Assembly: GCF_000971985.1 (NCBI RefSeq)
Contig: NZ_LAQQ01000005.1
Span: 186,001-250,000 of the forward strand
Origin: Paenibacillus dauci
Lineage (GTDB): Bacteria > Bacillota > Bacilli > Paenibacillales > Paenibacillaceae
DNA: 64,000 bases
Direction of reading: 5' to 3'
Below are positions 1 through 8,275 of this stretch, in pieces. Position 1 is the stretch's first letter. Every line of letters begins with the position of its first letter. The notes beneath the pieces are model-generated. The model saw only the letters and a program-made list of their open reading frames with translations, was not told the origin of the DNA and searched no databases. A program made the translations under genes and the position numbers.

Positions 1-181
1 CTGCCGGCGGAGGACAAAACTGGATTTTCTCCTGCATAATCGGACAGTTACGGCGATAAATATCATGACCTTTATCAATCAAAAGGACTTTCCAGTCCGG
101 GGCAATCCGTGTCAGTTCATAACAAGCAAAGATTCCTGCGGGTCCTGCACCTACTACGATACAATCATATGTTGTCGTCAT
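1..181 (-). CDS. FAD-dependent oxidoreductase, N-terminal part (runs off the window)
   Basis: Only the first 60 codons are in the window. The protein opens with a Rossmann dinucleotide-binding motif, VGAGPAGIFA at residues 10-19, followed by an acidic strand end (LLIDKG) and an RRNCPIM segment. This arrangement is typical of the uncharacterised FAD-dependent dehydrogenase family (COG2509-like) rather than thioredoxin reductases; that family assignment is from memory. The ATG at 179-181 is preceded by AGGAGG at a 7-nt distance, so the start is firm. The gene lies about 150 nt downstream of a purine-family riboswitch on the same strand and is therefore its likely target. Substrate is unknown. 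Confidence 0.8.
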   Translation of the reverse strand, partial: MTTTYDCIVVGAGPAGIFACYELTRIAPDWKVLLIDKGHDIYRRNCPIMQEKIQFCPPPA

Positions 182-334
182 AATATCCTCCTGATGAGCT
201 GTTATCGGATCATCCACGCCAAGTCTGTTCCATGGATTATACGGCTTGATCCTTGCAGATTGATTAATAAGTAAAATATGTCTTTGTATTACATGTCCAG
301 TATGTTCATCCAGATCCGGCTGTCTTAAACGCAC

Positions 335-386
335 AAAAAAATCCCCGGCTTGCGAACAGGTATGCCAAAGCATCCTATTCGTAGCC
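335..386 (-). terminator. intrinsic terminator of the purine-type riboswitch
   Basis: On the minus strand GGCT (386-383) pairs with AGCC (350-347), GAATAGG with CCTGTTC, and ATGC with GCAT, ahead of a run of seven T (341-335). The bases CCGGGGAT (348-341) just before the T run are also perfectly complementary to ATCCCCGG (435-428), the 5' strand of aptamer helix P2, so a stronger alternative stem is possible. Confidence 0.8.
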
Positions 387-444
387 AGGAATTTGCGGTT
401 CCTTGTAGAGACCCCCAAACCTTATTTCCGGGGATATACGAATA
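335..444 (-). promoter_or_regulatory. purine-family riboswitch with terminator expression platform
   Basis: Read on the minus strand, the aptamer occupies 444-376. P1 is an 8-bp perfect helix (TATTCGTA at 444-437 with TACGAATA at 383-376). P2 is CCCCGGA (433-427) with TTTGGGG (419-413), closed by loop AATAAGG. The J2/3 strand is GTCTCTAC (412-405). P3 is AGGAA/TTCCT with loop CCGCAAA. Loops 2 and 3 keep the GG and CC needed for the kissing interaction of xpt/pbuE-type aptamers. The ligand-selecting J3/1 pyrimidine is C, as in guanine sensors, but the base before it is G where I expect A. A terminator follows at 386-335. Its arms reuse the P1 3' strand, so ligand binding and termination look mutually exclusive. 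Confidence 0.88.
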
Positions 445-783
445 ATAAATATAATTCAACTTTTAATGTACGTTTATAAAGTAAAAACTACTGTATTACC
501 AAGCAGTTTCGCTGGTCTACAGTGGTATATTACCGAAAAATACACGTATGGTCAAGTGGTTATTTTATTTATTGTTCGTATTTTATGCATGACAAAGCAA
601 CTAAAAGAGATTTATTTTCTTTTTAAAGGAATTTATACGAACATTCCCCCCACACTCCTGCGAAATCATTTTTTTAAAGTAATATAGAATAAAACGAATA
701 ATGTTTTAATCTAATCGATTTAGAAAAGGTTGTATAACATCCTCCACGCACAAATCCAATCATGATCTATGCCCTATCCATCT
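445..783. other. AT-rich intergenic stretch
   Basis: Between the riboswitch and the isomerase stop. It presumably holds the riboswitch promoter (minus strand), but I could not place a convincing -35/-10 pair. No credible gene, tRNA or repeat was seen. Confidence 0.5.
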
Positions 784-1551
784 TTAACCGGTATGAAATT
801 TCTCCTTGATTCGAACTAGATCATCGATCGGATCATGAATCGGAAAATACTCAATACCTACATAACCGTCATAATCCATCTGCTTGATTGCGTCGAATAC
901 ATAATCATAATTCAGCTCGCTAATAAATAGCTCATGACGTCCCGGTGCTCCTGCACCCTGAATATGGCCGACATGACGAATATTATTTTGCAGGCGCGGC
1001 AGTACATTGCCTTCCATCACCTGCACATGGTACATATCGTAGCAGACTTTGACCAGCGGATGATTTACTTCCGTTACAATATCGAATGCCTCCTGAGAGG
1101 TATTAAGATAATAACCACTAAGCTCTTTGTCTGTTATCGTATTGAGCGGCTCAATACATGTAGTGACGCCAAATTCCTCCAGCGCCGGAATAGCGGCTTG
1201 GAGCCCATCGATCAGGCTCTGCTGCATCTCCTCCCGGCTCATGCCTTCTTTGACAAAGCCAACCGTATGAACCATTCGTGAACAATTCAAGGAACATGCT
1301 GCTTCGGCAGAGCGGCGAATACTCTCTACCGCGTCTTCACGTTTATCCGGTTCCAGCATGGTAGCCAGCTTGACGACGATCGAAGCCACTTCCATCCCCA
1401 GCTCCTGACGCAACCGGTTAATCGCTTGCAAATCTTTGTCTTCCCATGACCAGAATTCAATAATATTTAGATCATGAGCATGTAATACCTGCATCACATC
1501 CAGAATATCCCTGCCTTCAAAAAGCGTCTCTGTGTTATAAGAGATTCTCAT
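784..1551 (-). CDS. sugar phosphate isomerase/epimerase family TIM-barrel protein (hydroxypyruvate isomerase-like)
   Basis: The 255-residue protein starts MRISYNTETLF; the ATG is preceded by GAGGTG, and an upstream in-frame ATG lacks a ribosome site. It belongs to the xylose-isomerase-like AP-endonuclease-2 TIM-barrel superfamily. Expected metal ligands are visible: Glu in CIEPLN, Asp in VCYDMYH, His in HVGHIQ and Glu near the end in GIEYFP. The IEPLN and YDMYH pattern resembles hydroxypyruvate isomerase (Hyi) and 2-oxo-tetronate isomerase (OtnI) relatives. Such enzymes interconvert short keto and aldo sugars or acids. The gene stands alone, but a polyol/ketose gene set lies at 5-9 kb and could share a pathway. 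The exact substrate cannot be read from the sequence. Confidence 0.75.
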   Translation of the reverse strand: MRISYNTETLFEGRDILDVMQVLHAHDLNIIEFWSWEDKDLQAINRLRQELGMEVASIVVKLATMLEPDKREDAVESIRRSAEAACSLNCSRMVHTVGFVKEGMSREEMQQSLIDGLQAAIPALEEFGVTTCIEPLNTITDKELSGYYLNTSQEAFDIVTEVNHPLVKVCYDMYHVQVMEGNVLPRLQNNIRHVGHIQGAGAPGRHELFISELNYDYVFDAIKQMDYDGYVGIEYFPIHDPIDDLVRIKEKFHTG

Positions 1552-1596
1552 GGTATGCACCTCATTCCAGAAAATAAATTCCAAAATATGTATACA

Positions 1597-1661
1597 CCAA
1601 AAAAGCGTCTGCTAACCGGATATCTTCCTGTGAAATGTGGAAGTATTCAGCAGCTGACGCC
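1597..1661 (-). terminator. rho-independent terminator after the 1755-2129 gene
   Basis: A long imperfect stem (GCGTC...GACGC outside, with GCTGAA/TTAGC and CTTCC/GGAAG inside) is followed on the minus strand by TTTTTT. It separates the small-gene transcript from the isomerase gene downstream. Confidence 0.65.
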
Positions 1662-1754
1662 TGTAGAGGTATGAAGTATTACACACCTTTTGGATCATCA
1701 TCAATAATCGGGCTCTGCAACCCATCGATTCGACTACGTTGATCCTTATTCATT

Positions 1755-2129
1755 TTACTTTTTATATAATCGATTTGGGTATGTACCAAAGATGAGTTGA
1801 TCGTCATAAAATTGGAATGCCGCAATCGGCTGTGGACGCTGCTGATGTTCCTGAATATCCGCATAGATAGCAACTGCCACTTTTGCACATTCCTGCACCG
1901 TACAGTCTGCGTAGACACCAAAATATTTTTGCATAATCCAGTACAGTTGTTCTCCGAGTTCATCGGATGAGTGAACATGTGGCAGTACTTTGATAATATG
2001 CTCGATTTCGATGCTGTATTCGTCAGGAAGACACCATTCCCGCAGATTCATCGGATTCCACCGCATCATATGCAGCGCAACGATCTGGTAATTCATTTCA
2101 CGCACTTGCCTGTTGTGTCCATCATTCAT
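1755..2129 (-). CDS. small conserved protein, possibly DUF1871 (YugE-like)
   Basis: The protein has 124 residues and no signal peptide or membrane segment. It shows a mostly helical pattern with WNP near residue 25, YSIEIEHIIKVL, a SSDELGEQL segment and a late ECAKVAVAIY helix. The spacing recalls the DUF1871 family (B. subtilis YugE), which has no assigned function; this resemblance is from memory and weak. The start ATG at 2129 has AAGGAGGA six bases upstream. It appears to be transcribed alone up to the terminator at 1597-1661. Confidence 0.6.
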   Translation of the reverse strand: MNDGHNRQVREMNYQIVALHMMRWNPMNLREWCLPDEYSIEIEHIIKVLPHVHSSDELGEQLYWIMQKYFGVYADCTVQECAKVAVAIYADIQEHQQRPQPIAAFQFYDDQLIFGTYPNRLYKK

Positions 2130-2561
2130 TCATTCTCCTCCTTATCCGTCCGGTGCTTCCGGACCCGCTCTTGTCTATGTGTATGAGCTTTTGTATTTGA
2201 AAATGAAGTTGTTGGATGATAACACTGTACAGAAGAGCTTTTAGAGCCAGTCTCGGCACAGCTAACTAAAGTATGGATGATCCTCTGCCTACTGTAAATG
2301 CGGTAAAAGACCCACAATTTTGCCTGTTCATGCATTTTCATATGCTGCAGCGATTATGAATTCGTCAGGCAGGGTAATTGATTATTTATAGAGATGTCCC
2401 TGCACAGATACCTGCCTATTAAAGGTAGAGCTCATCGTGCCGGAAAATCCCGGTTCATGGATTTTCTATTATTCACAAATGCTCCAAATCGTTTATAAGC
2501 GAAGTTGTTTCTGCTTATTACTCATCAAACCAACTCACAAACCAGTAAAGGATGGATACCC
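2130..2561. other. intergenic region between divergent genes
   Basis: Divergent promoters for the 1755-2129 gene (minus) and the 2562 gene (plus) should lie here. I see no convincing structured RNA or extra gene; in-frame stretches here lack ribosome sites. Confidence 0.4.
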
Positions 2562-2903
2562 ATGACAGAAACGAATGATATTCAAACCCTCAAGGATTGG
2601 TTGAACAAACAAAAGGATAATACAATTATTATTGAGAAAAAAGAGCTGGATGATACCGATATTGTCCATTTTACCCTGTCGGATATTGACGAAAGAAATG
2701 AAGACAATGAAATCGACGATTACCTGGAAAGTGCTCTGCTGCTGCGCGGCGAAGGAGTAACCCAGAATGCCGACGGCGAAGAAGTACAGGTACCTCGTGA
2801 TACCTATGAGATCATTACCCATGATCTGCGTATTGATGAAATCAGCGATTCGCGTGTACAACTGAACACCGAGCGTGCTGTTTATACATTAAGTACAAAA
2901 TAA
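2562..2903 (+). CDS. hypothetical acidic protein
   Basis: A 113-residue, strongly acidic soluble protein. The start MTETND is chosen because AAAGGATG lies about eight bases upstream; the longer reading frame has no such site. The N-terminal part is helical (TLKDWLNKQKDN), followed by alternating hydrophobic/charged strands such as DIVHFTLSDID and TYEIITHDLRI. I do not recognise a family. It is a single-gene transcript ending in a strong terminator at 2915-2946. Confidence 0.75.
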   Translation: MTETNDIQTLKDWLNKQKDNTIIIEKKELDDTDIVHFTLSDIDERNEDNEIDDYLESALLLRGEGVTQNADGEEVQVPRDTYEIITHDLRIDEISDSRVQLNTERAVYTLSTK

Positions 2904-2914
2904 AGCAAACCAGG

Positions 2915-2946
2915 ACAGGCAGGGCGATAAGCTCTGCCTGTTTTTT
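2915..2946 (+). terminator. rho-independent terminator
   Basis: ACAGGCAG pairs with CTGCCTGT around a short loop and is followed by TTTTTT, just after the 2562-2903 gene. Confidence 0.9.
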
Positions 2947-3086
2947 GTGCATGTGTTCAGAATGTTGGGAAAGCTCCTGTTCGGGTAGATGTAGGCATTT
3001 CTACGTATCGCCGGTGCATTTCTACCTGCTCCTTCATATTGTATTGTAAAACTACTGCTCTATTGATACTTTATTCCCTGTATTAT

Positions 3087-3100
3087 TGATAACGTTTACA
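3087..3100 (-). promoter_or_regulatory. cre box (CcpA operator) upstream of GH30
   Basis: Read on the minus strand, TGTAAACGTTATCA matches all 14 positions of the consensus TGWAARCGYTWNCW. It lies 25 bp before the GH30 start codon, where bound CcpA would block transcription. Confidence 0.8.
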
Positions 3101-3124
3101 TAAATGAAGGAGAGGTGTTGTATT

Positions 3125-4618
3125 ATGTCCATGTTCAAAAAGGGCATCCAGTTCGCCCTGCTCAGCTCCCTTGTAATAACTCCGCTCGTCTCTCTTGCCC
3201 CTTCCGCTTATGCTGCCAACGAAAAAGCACAAGTCTGGCTCACTACAGCCGATCCAAACAGTGAACCCAATGTAGGCCTGCGTACAGATACAAGACTTAC
3301 CCGGCAAAGTGATCGTGCATTTAGTACAGCTTCGGACAATGCTGACTATACCTTTAACGTAAATGAAGGCAAAACCTATCAGCAAATGGATGGATTTGGC
3401 GTATCGATGACCGATTCTGCAGCCTGGCTGCTTAATTACAAGCTCAGCAGCGCCAAGCGCAATGAGGTCATGGATAATCTGTTTGGTCTATCGGGTATTC
3501 ATATGAGCATGCTGCGCCAGCCGATGGGTGCGAGTGATTTTGCCTGGAGTACGTATACGTATGACGATACCGCCGGTGATACGGCATTGAATCAATTCAG
3601 TATTTCCAGAGATCAACCCTATATTATTCCCATGATCAAGTCCGCTCTTGCCAAAAATCCGAATATCAAATTTATCGCTTCGCCCTGGAGTGCTCCAGCC
3701 TGGATGAAGTACACTACCAATGACAAAAACGGTACCGGCAAGCTGAAAGCCGAGAATTATCCGGTATACGCCAATTACTTCGTCAAGTTCATACAGGCTT
3801 ATCAGGCACAGGGTATTCCAATCTATGCGGTTACTCCGCAAAATGAACCGTTGTTCGAGCCGGGACGTTATCCGGGCATGCTCATGAATGAACAGGATCA
3901 GATTGGCATGATCGGCGATTATCTCGGACCTGCTCTGAATAAAGCGGGTCTGAACACCAAAATCATCACGTATGACCATAACTATGATAACTGGAATTTC
4001 CCAAATACGGTTATCCAGGCACTCAAAAATAATGGAAAATCGCAATATGTCGCCGGCAGTGCCTTCCATCATTATGGCGGCGACTTTACAGCCATGACCA
4101 ATATGCATAACGCCCATCCGGACAAGGATATCTGGTTCACCGAAGGCGGGTTTGGTACTTGGAATGATCCGGTCAACGGAACTACCCAGGGATTCGATAA
4201 TATGATCAATGAATTTATTGGCATGACCCGCAACTGGTCCAAGTCGATTATTCTCTGGAATGCAGCTCTGGACCAAAAAGATGGCCCAAGTGTGATCGGA
4301 GACAACAATACCAACAAAGGTATGGTAACCGTGCAGAACTCCGACAACAGCTCCAGTAATCCGGAAGACAAAGTAACCTATACCAAGCAATACTATCTGC
4401 TCGGACATTTCAGCAAATTTGTAAGCTCCGGTGCATATCGAATCGATTCCAATACGTTCGCCGATATGCAGAGTGTCGCTTTCAAAAATCCGGATGGCTC
4501 TAAAGTCATCGTGCTGTATAACTCCCAGAACACTGCAAAAACAGCCAAAATCCAATGGAACGGACAGGCTTTGAATTATACGGTGCCTGGCAAATCAGTA
4601 GTCAGTCTGAAATGGTAA
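3125..4618 (+). CDS. secreted GH30-family glycoside hydrolase
   Basis: The 497-residue protein begins with a signal peptide (FKKG then a hydrophobic stretch, likely cleaved after SAYA, residue 30). The rest is a GH30 (beta/alpha)8 barrel plus C-terminal beta domain. The acid/base Glu sits in TPQNEP (Glu241) and the nucleophile in FTEGG (Glu340); ASPWSAPAWMK (185-195) is also typical. GH30 members of this length include beta-glucosylceramidase, beta-1,6-glucanase and xylanase types; the sequence resembles the glucosidase/beta-1,6-glucanase side more than the xylanases, by impression only. The start at 3125 follows AAGGAGAGG; an ATG at 3104 is rejected because it precedes this site. A perfect cre box at 3087-3100 implies CcpA repression in glucose. 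Confidence 0.9.
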   Translation: MSMFKKGIQFALLSSLVITPLVSLAPSAYAANEKAQVWLTTADPNSEPNVGLRTDTRLTRQSDRAFSTASDNADYTFNVNEGKTYQQMDGFGVSMTDSAAWLLNYKLSSAKRNEVMDNLFGLSGIHMSMLRQPMGASDFAWSTYTYDDTAGDTALNQFSISRDQPYIIPMIKSALAKNPNIKFIASPWSAPAWMKYTTNDKNGTGKLKAENYPVYANYFVKFIQAYQAQGIPIYAVTPQNEPLFEPGRYPGMLMNEQDQIGMIGDYLGPALNKAGLNTKIITYDHNYDNWNFPNTVIQALKNNGKSQYVAGSAFHHYGGDFTAMTNMHNAHPDKDIWFTEGGFGTWNDPVNGTTQGFDNMINEFIGMTRNWSKSIILWNAALDQKDGPSVIGDNNTNKGMVTVQNSDNSSSNPEDKVTYTKQYYLLGHFSKFVSSGAYRIDSNTFADMQSVAFKNPDGSKVIVLYNSQNTAKTAKIQWNGQALNYTVPGKSVVSLKW

Positions 4619-4693
4619 TCCATATTCGCTCATCTATTTTGGAAATGCTTTGGTTTTAATTTTAACTACAGAATTAAATTCAGTATATAAAGT

Positions 4694-4753
4694 AGCTCTA
4701 TTCCCAGCGTAACCTATTGAATCGTGGTTAAGCTTCGGAATAGAGCTATTTTA
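4694..4753 (+). terminator. terminator-like hairpin after GH30
   Basis: AGCTCTATTCC (4694-4704) pairs perfectly with GGAATAGAGCT (4737-4747), followed by ATTTTAT. It closes the GH30 transcript. Confidence 0.75.
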
Positions 4754-4892
4754 TGATGTATTATTACCTATTACTATTTATCTCATCTTATGCAACTTTA
4801 ACAGTAATTCATAAAAGGATTATCATACCTATAGATCGTTACAATTAAAAATAATGCTGAAATTTGTTTTGTTATCCATATATAGAACCCTT

Positions 4893-4898
4893 TTGACA
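4893..4898 (+). promoter_or_regulatory. -35 element of the gntR promoter
   Basis: TTGACA is a perfect -35 hexamer. The matching -10 is unclear (weak candidates around 4916-4923), so only the -35 is claimed. Confidence 0.45.
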
Positions 4899-4924
4899 TT
4901 TACTATATTTATACAGCTATTCAT

Positions 4925-4940
4925 AAACATAATGATCTTT
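4925..4940 (+). promoter_or_regulatory. candidate GntR operator, copy 1
   Basis: AAACATAATGATCTTT differs at two positions from the palindrome AAAGATAATCATCTTT found before the deoC-like gene, and lies just downstream of the regulator's presumed promoter. It suggests autoregulation. Confidence 0.55.
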
Positions 4941-5053
4941 GGTTGAAGCCGTATGTGTTTTGTGGCATGATCACTTATAGACAGCAACAGCTGCCGTGTA
5001 GGATTTTTGACGGCAGCTTTGTGACTATGCCAGTACGATTAGAGGAGCTTACC

Positions 5054-5770
5054 ATGAATGATATTCCGGCTTATCGCAAAGTATATACCCAGCTCAAACA
5101 AGATATTAAAGAAGGACATTATGCACCCGGCACGCTTTTGCCGACTGAATCGGAACTGGAGCAGCGCTTCTCGGTCAGCCGAACTACGATCCGCAAAGCT
5201 GTCGAACTACTGGGCAACGAAGGCTTCCTGAAAAAGACACAGGGAAAAGGTACCGAGATTCTCGATACCTCCACGACCCAGCGGCTGAACCATCTGACTT
5301 CCATTACCGAGACACTGACTTCCAAAGGTTATAAAGTGACCACACGCGGAATGTCGATCGAATGGATTACGCCACCGGAGCATGTAGCTGATGCGCTTAT
5401 GCTCCCCCCTGGCAGCAAGGTATATCTGGTTCAGCGGGTACAATATGCCGATGATCGACCGATTGCCTTGATGAATAATTATCTGCGTGCCAATTATGTG
5501 CCTGGTCTGGAACAGCATGTGAACCGATTTAACAGTCTGTATACGTTCCTGGAACAGACGTATCATATTATTCTGCTGCATGCATGGGAGCGCCTGTCCG
5601 CTGTAGCAGCTGATTTTACCGAATCCCAAATTCTACAGATTCCGCTCGGTTCTCCACTGCTATGCAGCAAACGGATCAGCCATATCGAGCAGGGTCCATT
5701 CGAATACAGCATTATCAAGCTGGTCGCCGACAAATACGAGTATAGCGTCTATCTGGAAGGCAGAGCTTAA
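5054..5770 (+). CDS. GntR/HutC-family transcriptional regulator
   Basis: A 238-residue regulator. A winged helix-turn-helix occupies residues 5-72 (PGTLLPTESELEQRFSVSR, then TTIRKAVELL and GKGT), followed by a UTRA effector-binding domain at about 85-235. The start MNDIPAYRK follows AGAGGAG; the upstream frame extension lacks a ribosome site. The gene sits convergent to the SDR-kinase pair, and three related 16-bp near-palindromes occur before this gene, in the kinase promoter and before the deoC-like gene. I infer that this protein represses all three and is relieved by a phosphorylated sugar, as is usual for HutC-type proteins. The effector is unknown. Confidence 0.88.
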   Translation: MNDIPAYRKVYTQLKQDIKEGHYAPGTLLPTESELEQRFSVSRTTIRKAVELLGNEGFLKKTQGKGTEILDTSTTQRLNHLTSITETLTSKGYKVTTRGMSIEWITPPEHVADALMLPPGSKVYLVQRVQYADDRPIALMNNYLRANYVPGLEQHVNRFNSLYTFLEQTYHIILLHAWERLSAVAADFTESQILQIPLGSPLLCSKRISHIEQGPFEYSIIKLVADKYEYSVYLEGRA

Positions 5771-5794
5771 ACCTCTCTCATCCGCCCGATTATA

Positions 5795-6559
5795 TTAATG
5801 AATCGTATAACCTCCATCCACTACCAGATTCGCCCCATTGATCATATTCGCGGAGCCGCTGGCGAGGAACAATGCAGCTGCAGCGATTTCTCCGGGTTCG
5901 GCAAATCGCCCGGCAGGCGTATTACGAATCGCTTCCTCCTTGATTTCGCCTTCCCAGTAACCGGCAATCAGTGGTGTATACGTGGCTGTTGGTGAAATCG
6001 CATTGACCTGAATATTATGCTTGCCCCATTCATGGGCAAGGGATCGGGTAATGGAAATGACCGCAGCCTTGCTCGCGCTGTAGGCGACATGTCGATCAAT
6101 AGCCACAATTCCTGCCTGCGAAGCAAGGCTGATAATTTTGCCACCCTGCTGCGCTGCAATCATCTCCCTCCCGACCTGCTGGGACATAAAGAACATTCCA
6201 TTCATATTCACTTCCATTGTCCGGTGCCACTCAGCTTCGGGATAATCTTCTGCCCATTCTACCGGTCCGATCCCTGCACTGTTCACGAGAATATCCATAC
6301 TGCCGAATTTCTCTTTGACCTGGGCTATTGCTTTGCGTACCGATTCACTGTCTGCTACATTGACTTCAAAAGCTGCGCCGTACTCCAGTCCTTCCGCCGC
6401 TCGCTGTGCCTGGTCCAGATGAAGATCCAGCAGTGCCACAGCAGCTCCTTTTTCGGCAAATAACTGTGCAGTTGCCAGACCGATTCCGGATGCCGCTCCT
6501 GTGATGATAGCGGTTTTCCCATCCAGACGGAACGTTGTATCGTACAGATTATCCTTCAT
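5795..6559 (-). CDS. short-chain dehydrogenase/reductase, likely sugar-alcohol dehydrogenase
   Basis: A classical SDR of 254 residues with NAD(P) motif TGAASGIG (20-27), NSAG in place of NNAG (93-96), and a catalytic Ser147, Tyr160, Lys164 set (YSASK). Asp45 after the second strand (LLDLH) favours NAD over NADP. The closest remembered relatives are polyol dehydrogenases acting on threitol, arabinitol or similar compounds. It is the second gene of a pair with the FGGY kinase (23-bp gap), so a plausible order is polyol to ketose by this enzyme, then phosphorylation. AAAGGAG precedes the ATG. Substrate is an inference from context only. Confidence 0.85.
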   Translation of the reverse strand: MKDNLYDTTFRLDGKTAIITGAASGIGLATAQLFAEKGAAVALLDLHLDQAQRAAEGLEYGAAFEVNVADSESVRKAIAQVKEKFGSMDILVNSAGIGPVEWAEDYPEAEWHRTMEVNMNGMFFMSQQVGREMIAAQQGGKIISLASQAGIVAIDRHVAYSASKAAVISITRSLAHEWGKHNIQVNAISPTATYTPLIAGYWEGEIKEEAIRNTPAGRFAEPGEIAAAALFLASGSANMINGANLVVDGGYTIH

Positions 6560-6582
6560 ATCCGTTCACTCCTTTGAATGAT

Positions 6583-8163
6583 TCACTTTGGGTATGATTG
6601 ACGGGTCGAATATTCGGTGCTGTGGTTTGTATCGTTTTCCAGTGAAATAGGATGTCGATGCATATAATCTCCCAGCTCTGCAGCAATTTGGTTCACATGC
6701 CGAAATACCGGCAATAGCTGGCGATACTGCTCACGGCGAAGAGGGTCTGGGGCAAATGTATTTTCCACAGTATGAAGCGTCTCTATAACACTGTAATCCG
6801 TCCACCAGCCTGCTGTCCGGGCAGCGATTGCGGCAGCTCCGAGCGAAGCCGCATCCTGATCAATATTAGTCTTGATCATATCCATATCAAAAATATCGGC
6901 AAACATCTGCATCCACAGCGGGCTTTTGCTGCCTCCGCCGCAGATCAGCATACGGTGGGCTACCCGGGTATGCTGCTGCAGAAGATCCAGTGACAGTCGT
7001 AGATTCATCGCAATTCCTTCCATGGCAGCTCGGATCAGATCGGCACGCGTCGTTCCGAGATGCAATCCTGTATACCCTCCACGGATATGCACACTATGAT
7101 CCTGGGAACTGCCACCCGCCAGACTGGGATTGAAAATAATACCGTTGGCGCCGACCGGCACATCCGCCGCCCACTGATTCATCTGCTCATAGGCACCTAC
7201 CTGATCCTTCAGTTCTGTACATAAGGTATCCCTCACCCAGCGCAGCGAGCTGCCACCTGCAAAAATGGAATAAGCACTGGTATACATGCCCTCAGCAATA
7301 TGAGCAAATACGTAAGGTCGTGTATCTGCATCCAGTACCGGTTGGCTGGAATTGACCGGAATCCAGCTGGATGACCCAAGTGACATATATACCTGTCCTT
7401 CTTTTGCGCCCACTGCGCCGAGTGCCATGCAGGCATTGTCCACCCCTCCGCAGGCGACCGGTGTACCTGCTTTTAGTCCCGTATATGCTGCTGCTTCTAC
7501 AGTTACCTGTCCGATCATCTGATGCGAAGGAACAATCTCCGGAAATAAATCACCAGATAACCCCGCCGCTTGCAGAAGTTCCTCTACCAGTTGTCCACTG
7601 TGCAAGTCGTAAGCTCCCGTCCCCGAAGCATAAGAGTGATCTGTAGCCATCTGTCCGGTCAGCCGGTAATTGATATAATCTTTGGAACCAAGCACTTTAT
7701 CGATACGGGCAAATAGGTCCGGCTCGTTCTTGTTCAGCCACATTAATTTGAACAATGGATAACAACCTGCCGGAAACCCATTGCCGGTCTTCATATACCA
7801 TTCCTGCTCATCGACAAGCCGGAAAAAATGCTCTGCTTCTTCCTCCGCACGCCGGTCTGACCAGATCGGTACATATTCCTGCAGACACCCATCCTGTCTG
7901 CTGACCGGAACACTCACCAGACTATGTCCCGATAGACTAATACAGTCAATCGTTGCTGCATCTACCCCTGATACTGTCAGCAGCTGCCGGGTTGTCTCAC
8001 GAATCCCGCTCCACCAGTCATCGGGCCGCTGTTCATGCCAACCCGGATGCGGATAAAAAGTCTCGTATTCCACAAATGACCGCGCAATCGTCTGCAGCCT
8101 TTCGTTATACAACGAAGCTTTGACCCCTCCGGTACCCAGATCATAAGCTATAATATTCGGCAT
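6583..8163 (-). CDS. FGGY-family carbohydrate kinase
   Basis: A 526-residue FGGY kinase. The N-terminal phosphate loop is AYDLGTGGVKASLY, the central signature includes ACGGVDNACMALGAVG, and the C-terminal ATPase motif is MLICGGGSKSPLW. It is closest in feel to xylulose/ribulose-type kinases, but the substrate cannot be fixed. The start MPNIIAYD is preceded by GGAAGGTG; the upstream in-frame extension is rejected. Transcription is from a strong promoter at 8276-8304 whose spacer holds a GntR operator and whose -35 overlaps a cre box, so the gene should be substrate induced and glucose repressed. It is followed by the SDR gene. Confidence 0.88.
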   Translation of the reverse strand: MPNIIAYDLGTGGVKASLYNERLQTIARSFVEYETFYPHPGWHEQRPDDWWSGIRETTRQLLTVSGVDAATIDCISLSGHSLVSVPVSRQDGCLQEYVPIWSDRRAEEEAEHFFRLVDEQEWYMKTGNGFPAGCYPLFKLMWLNKNEPDLFARIDKVLGSKDYINYRLTGQMATDHSYASGTGAYDLHSGQLVEELLQAAGLSGDLFPEIVPSHQMIGQVTVEAAAYTGLKAGTPVACGGVDNACMALGAVGAKEGQVYMSLGSSSWIPVNSSQPVLDADTRPYVFAHIAEGMYTSAYSIFAGGSSLRWVRDTLCTELKDQVGAYEQMNQWAADVPVGANGIIFNPSLAGGSSQDHSVHIRGGYTGLHLGTTRADLIRAAMEGIAMNLRLSLDLLQQHTRVAHRMLICGGGSKSPLWMQMFADIFDMDMIKTNIDQDAASLGAAAIAARTAGWWTDYSVIETLHTVENTFAPDPLRREQYRQLLPVFRHVNQIAAELGDYMHRHPISLENDTNHSTEYSTRQSYPK

Positions 8164-8275
8164 GGCTGTCACCTTCCACAGGTCAATTTTGATTATCATA
8201 TACTGATATATCTGTGCCAAACAAAAAACTCACTTTTGATCTGCCGCTGCCTTGATACCACTCTATATTGCTTCG

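Noticed and set aside
466..687. 73-codon frame in the AT-rich region
   Set aside because: No ribosome site, no recognisable sequence and extreme AT content; judged non-coding.
2126..2341. 71-codon minus-strand frame upstream of the DUF1871-like gene
   Set aside because: Random-looking composition and no ribosome site.
3488..4555. 355-codon open frame antisense to GH30
   Set aside because: No ribosome site or recognisable domain, and it mirrors a gene with intact catalytic motifs.
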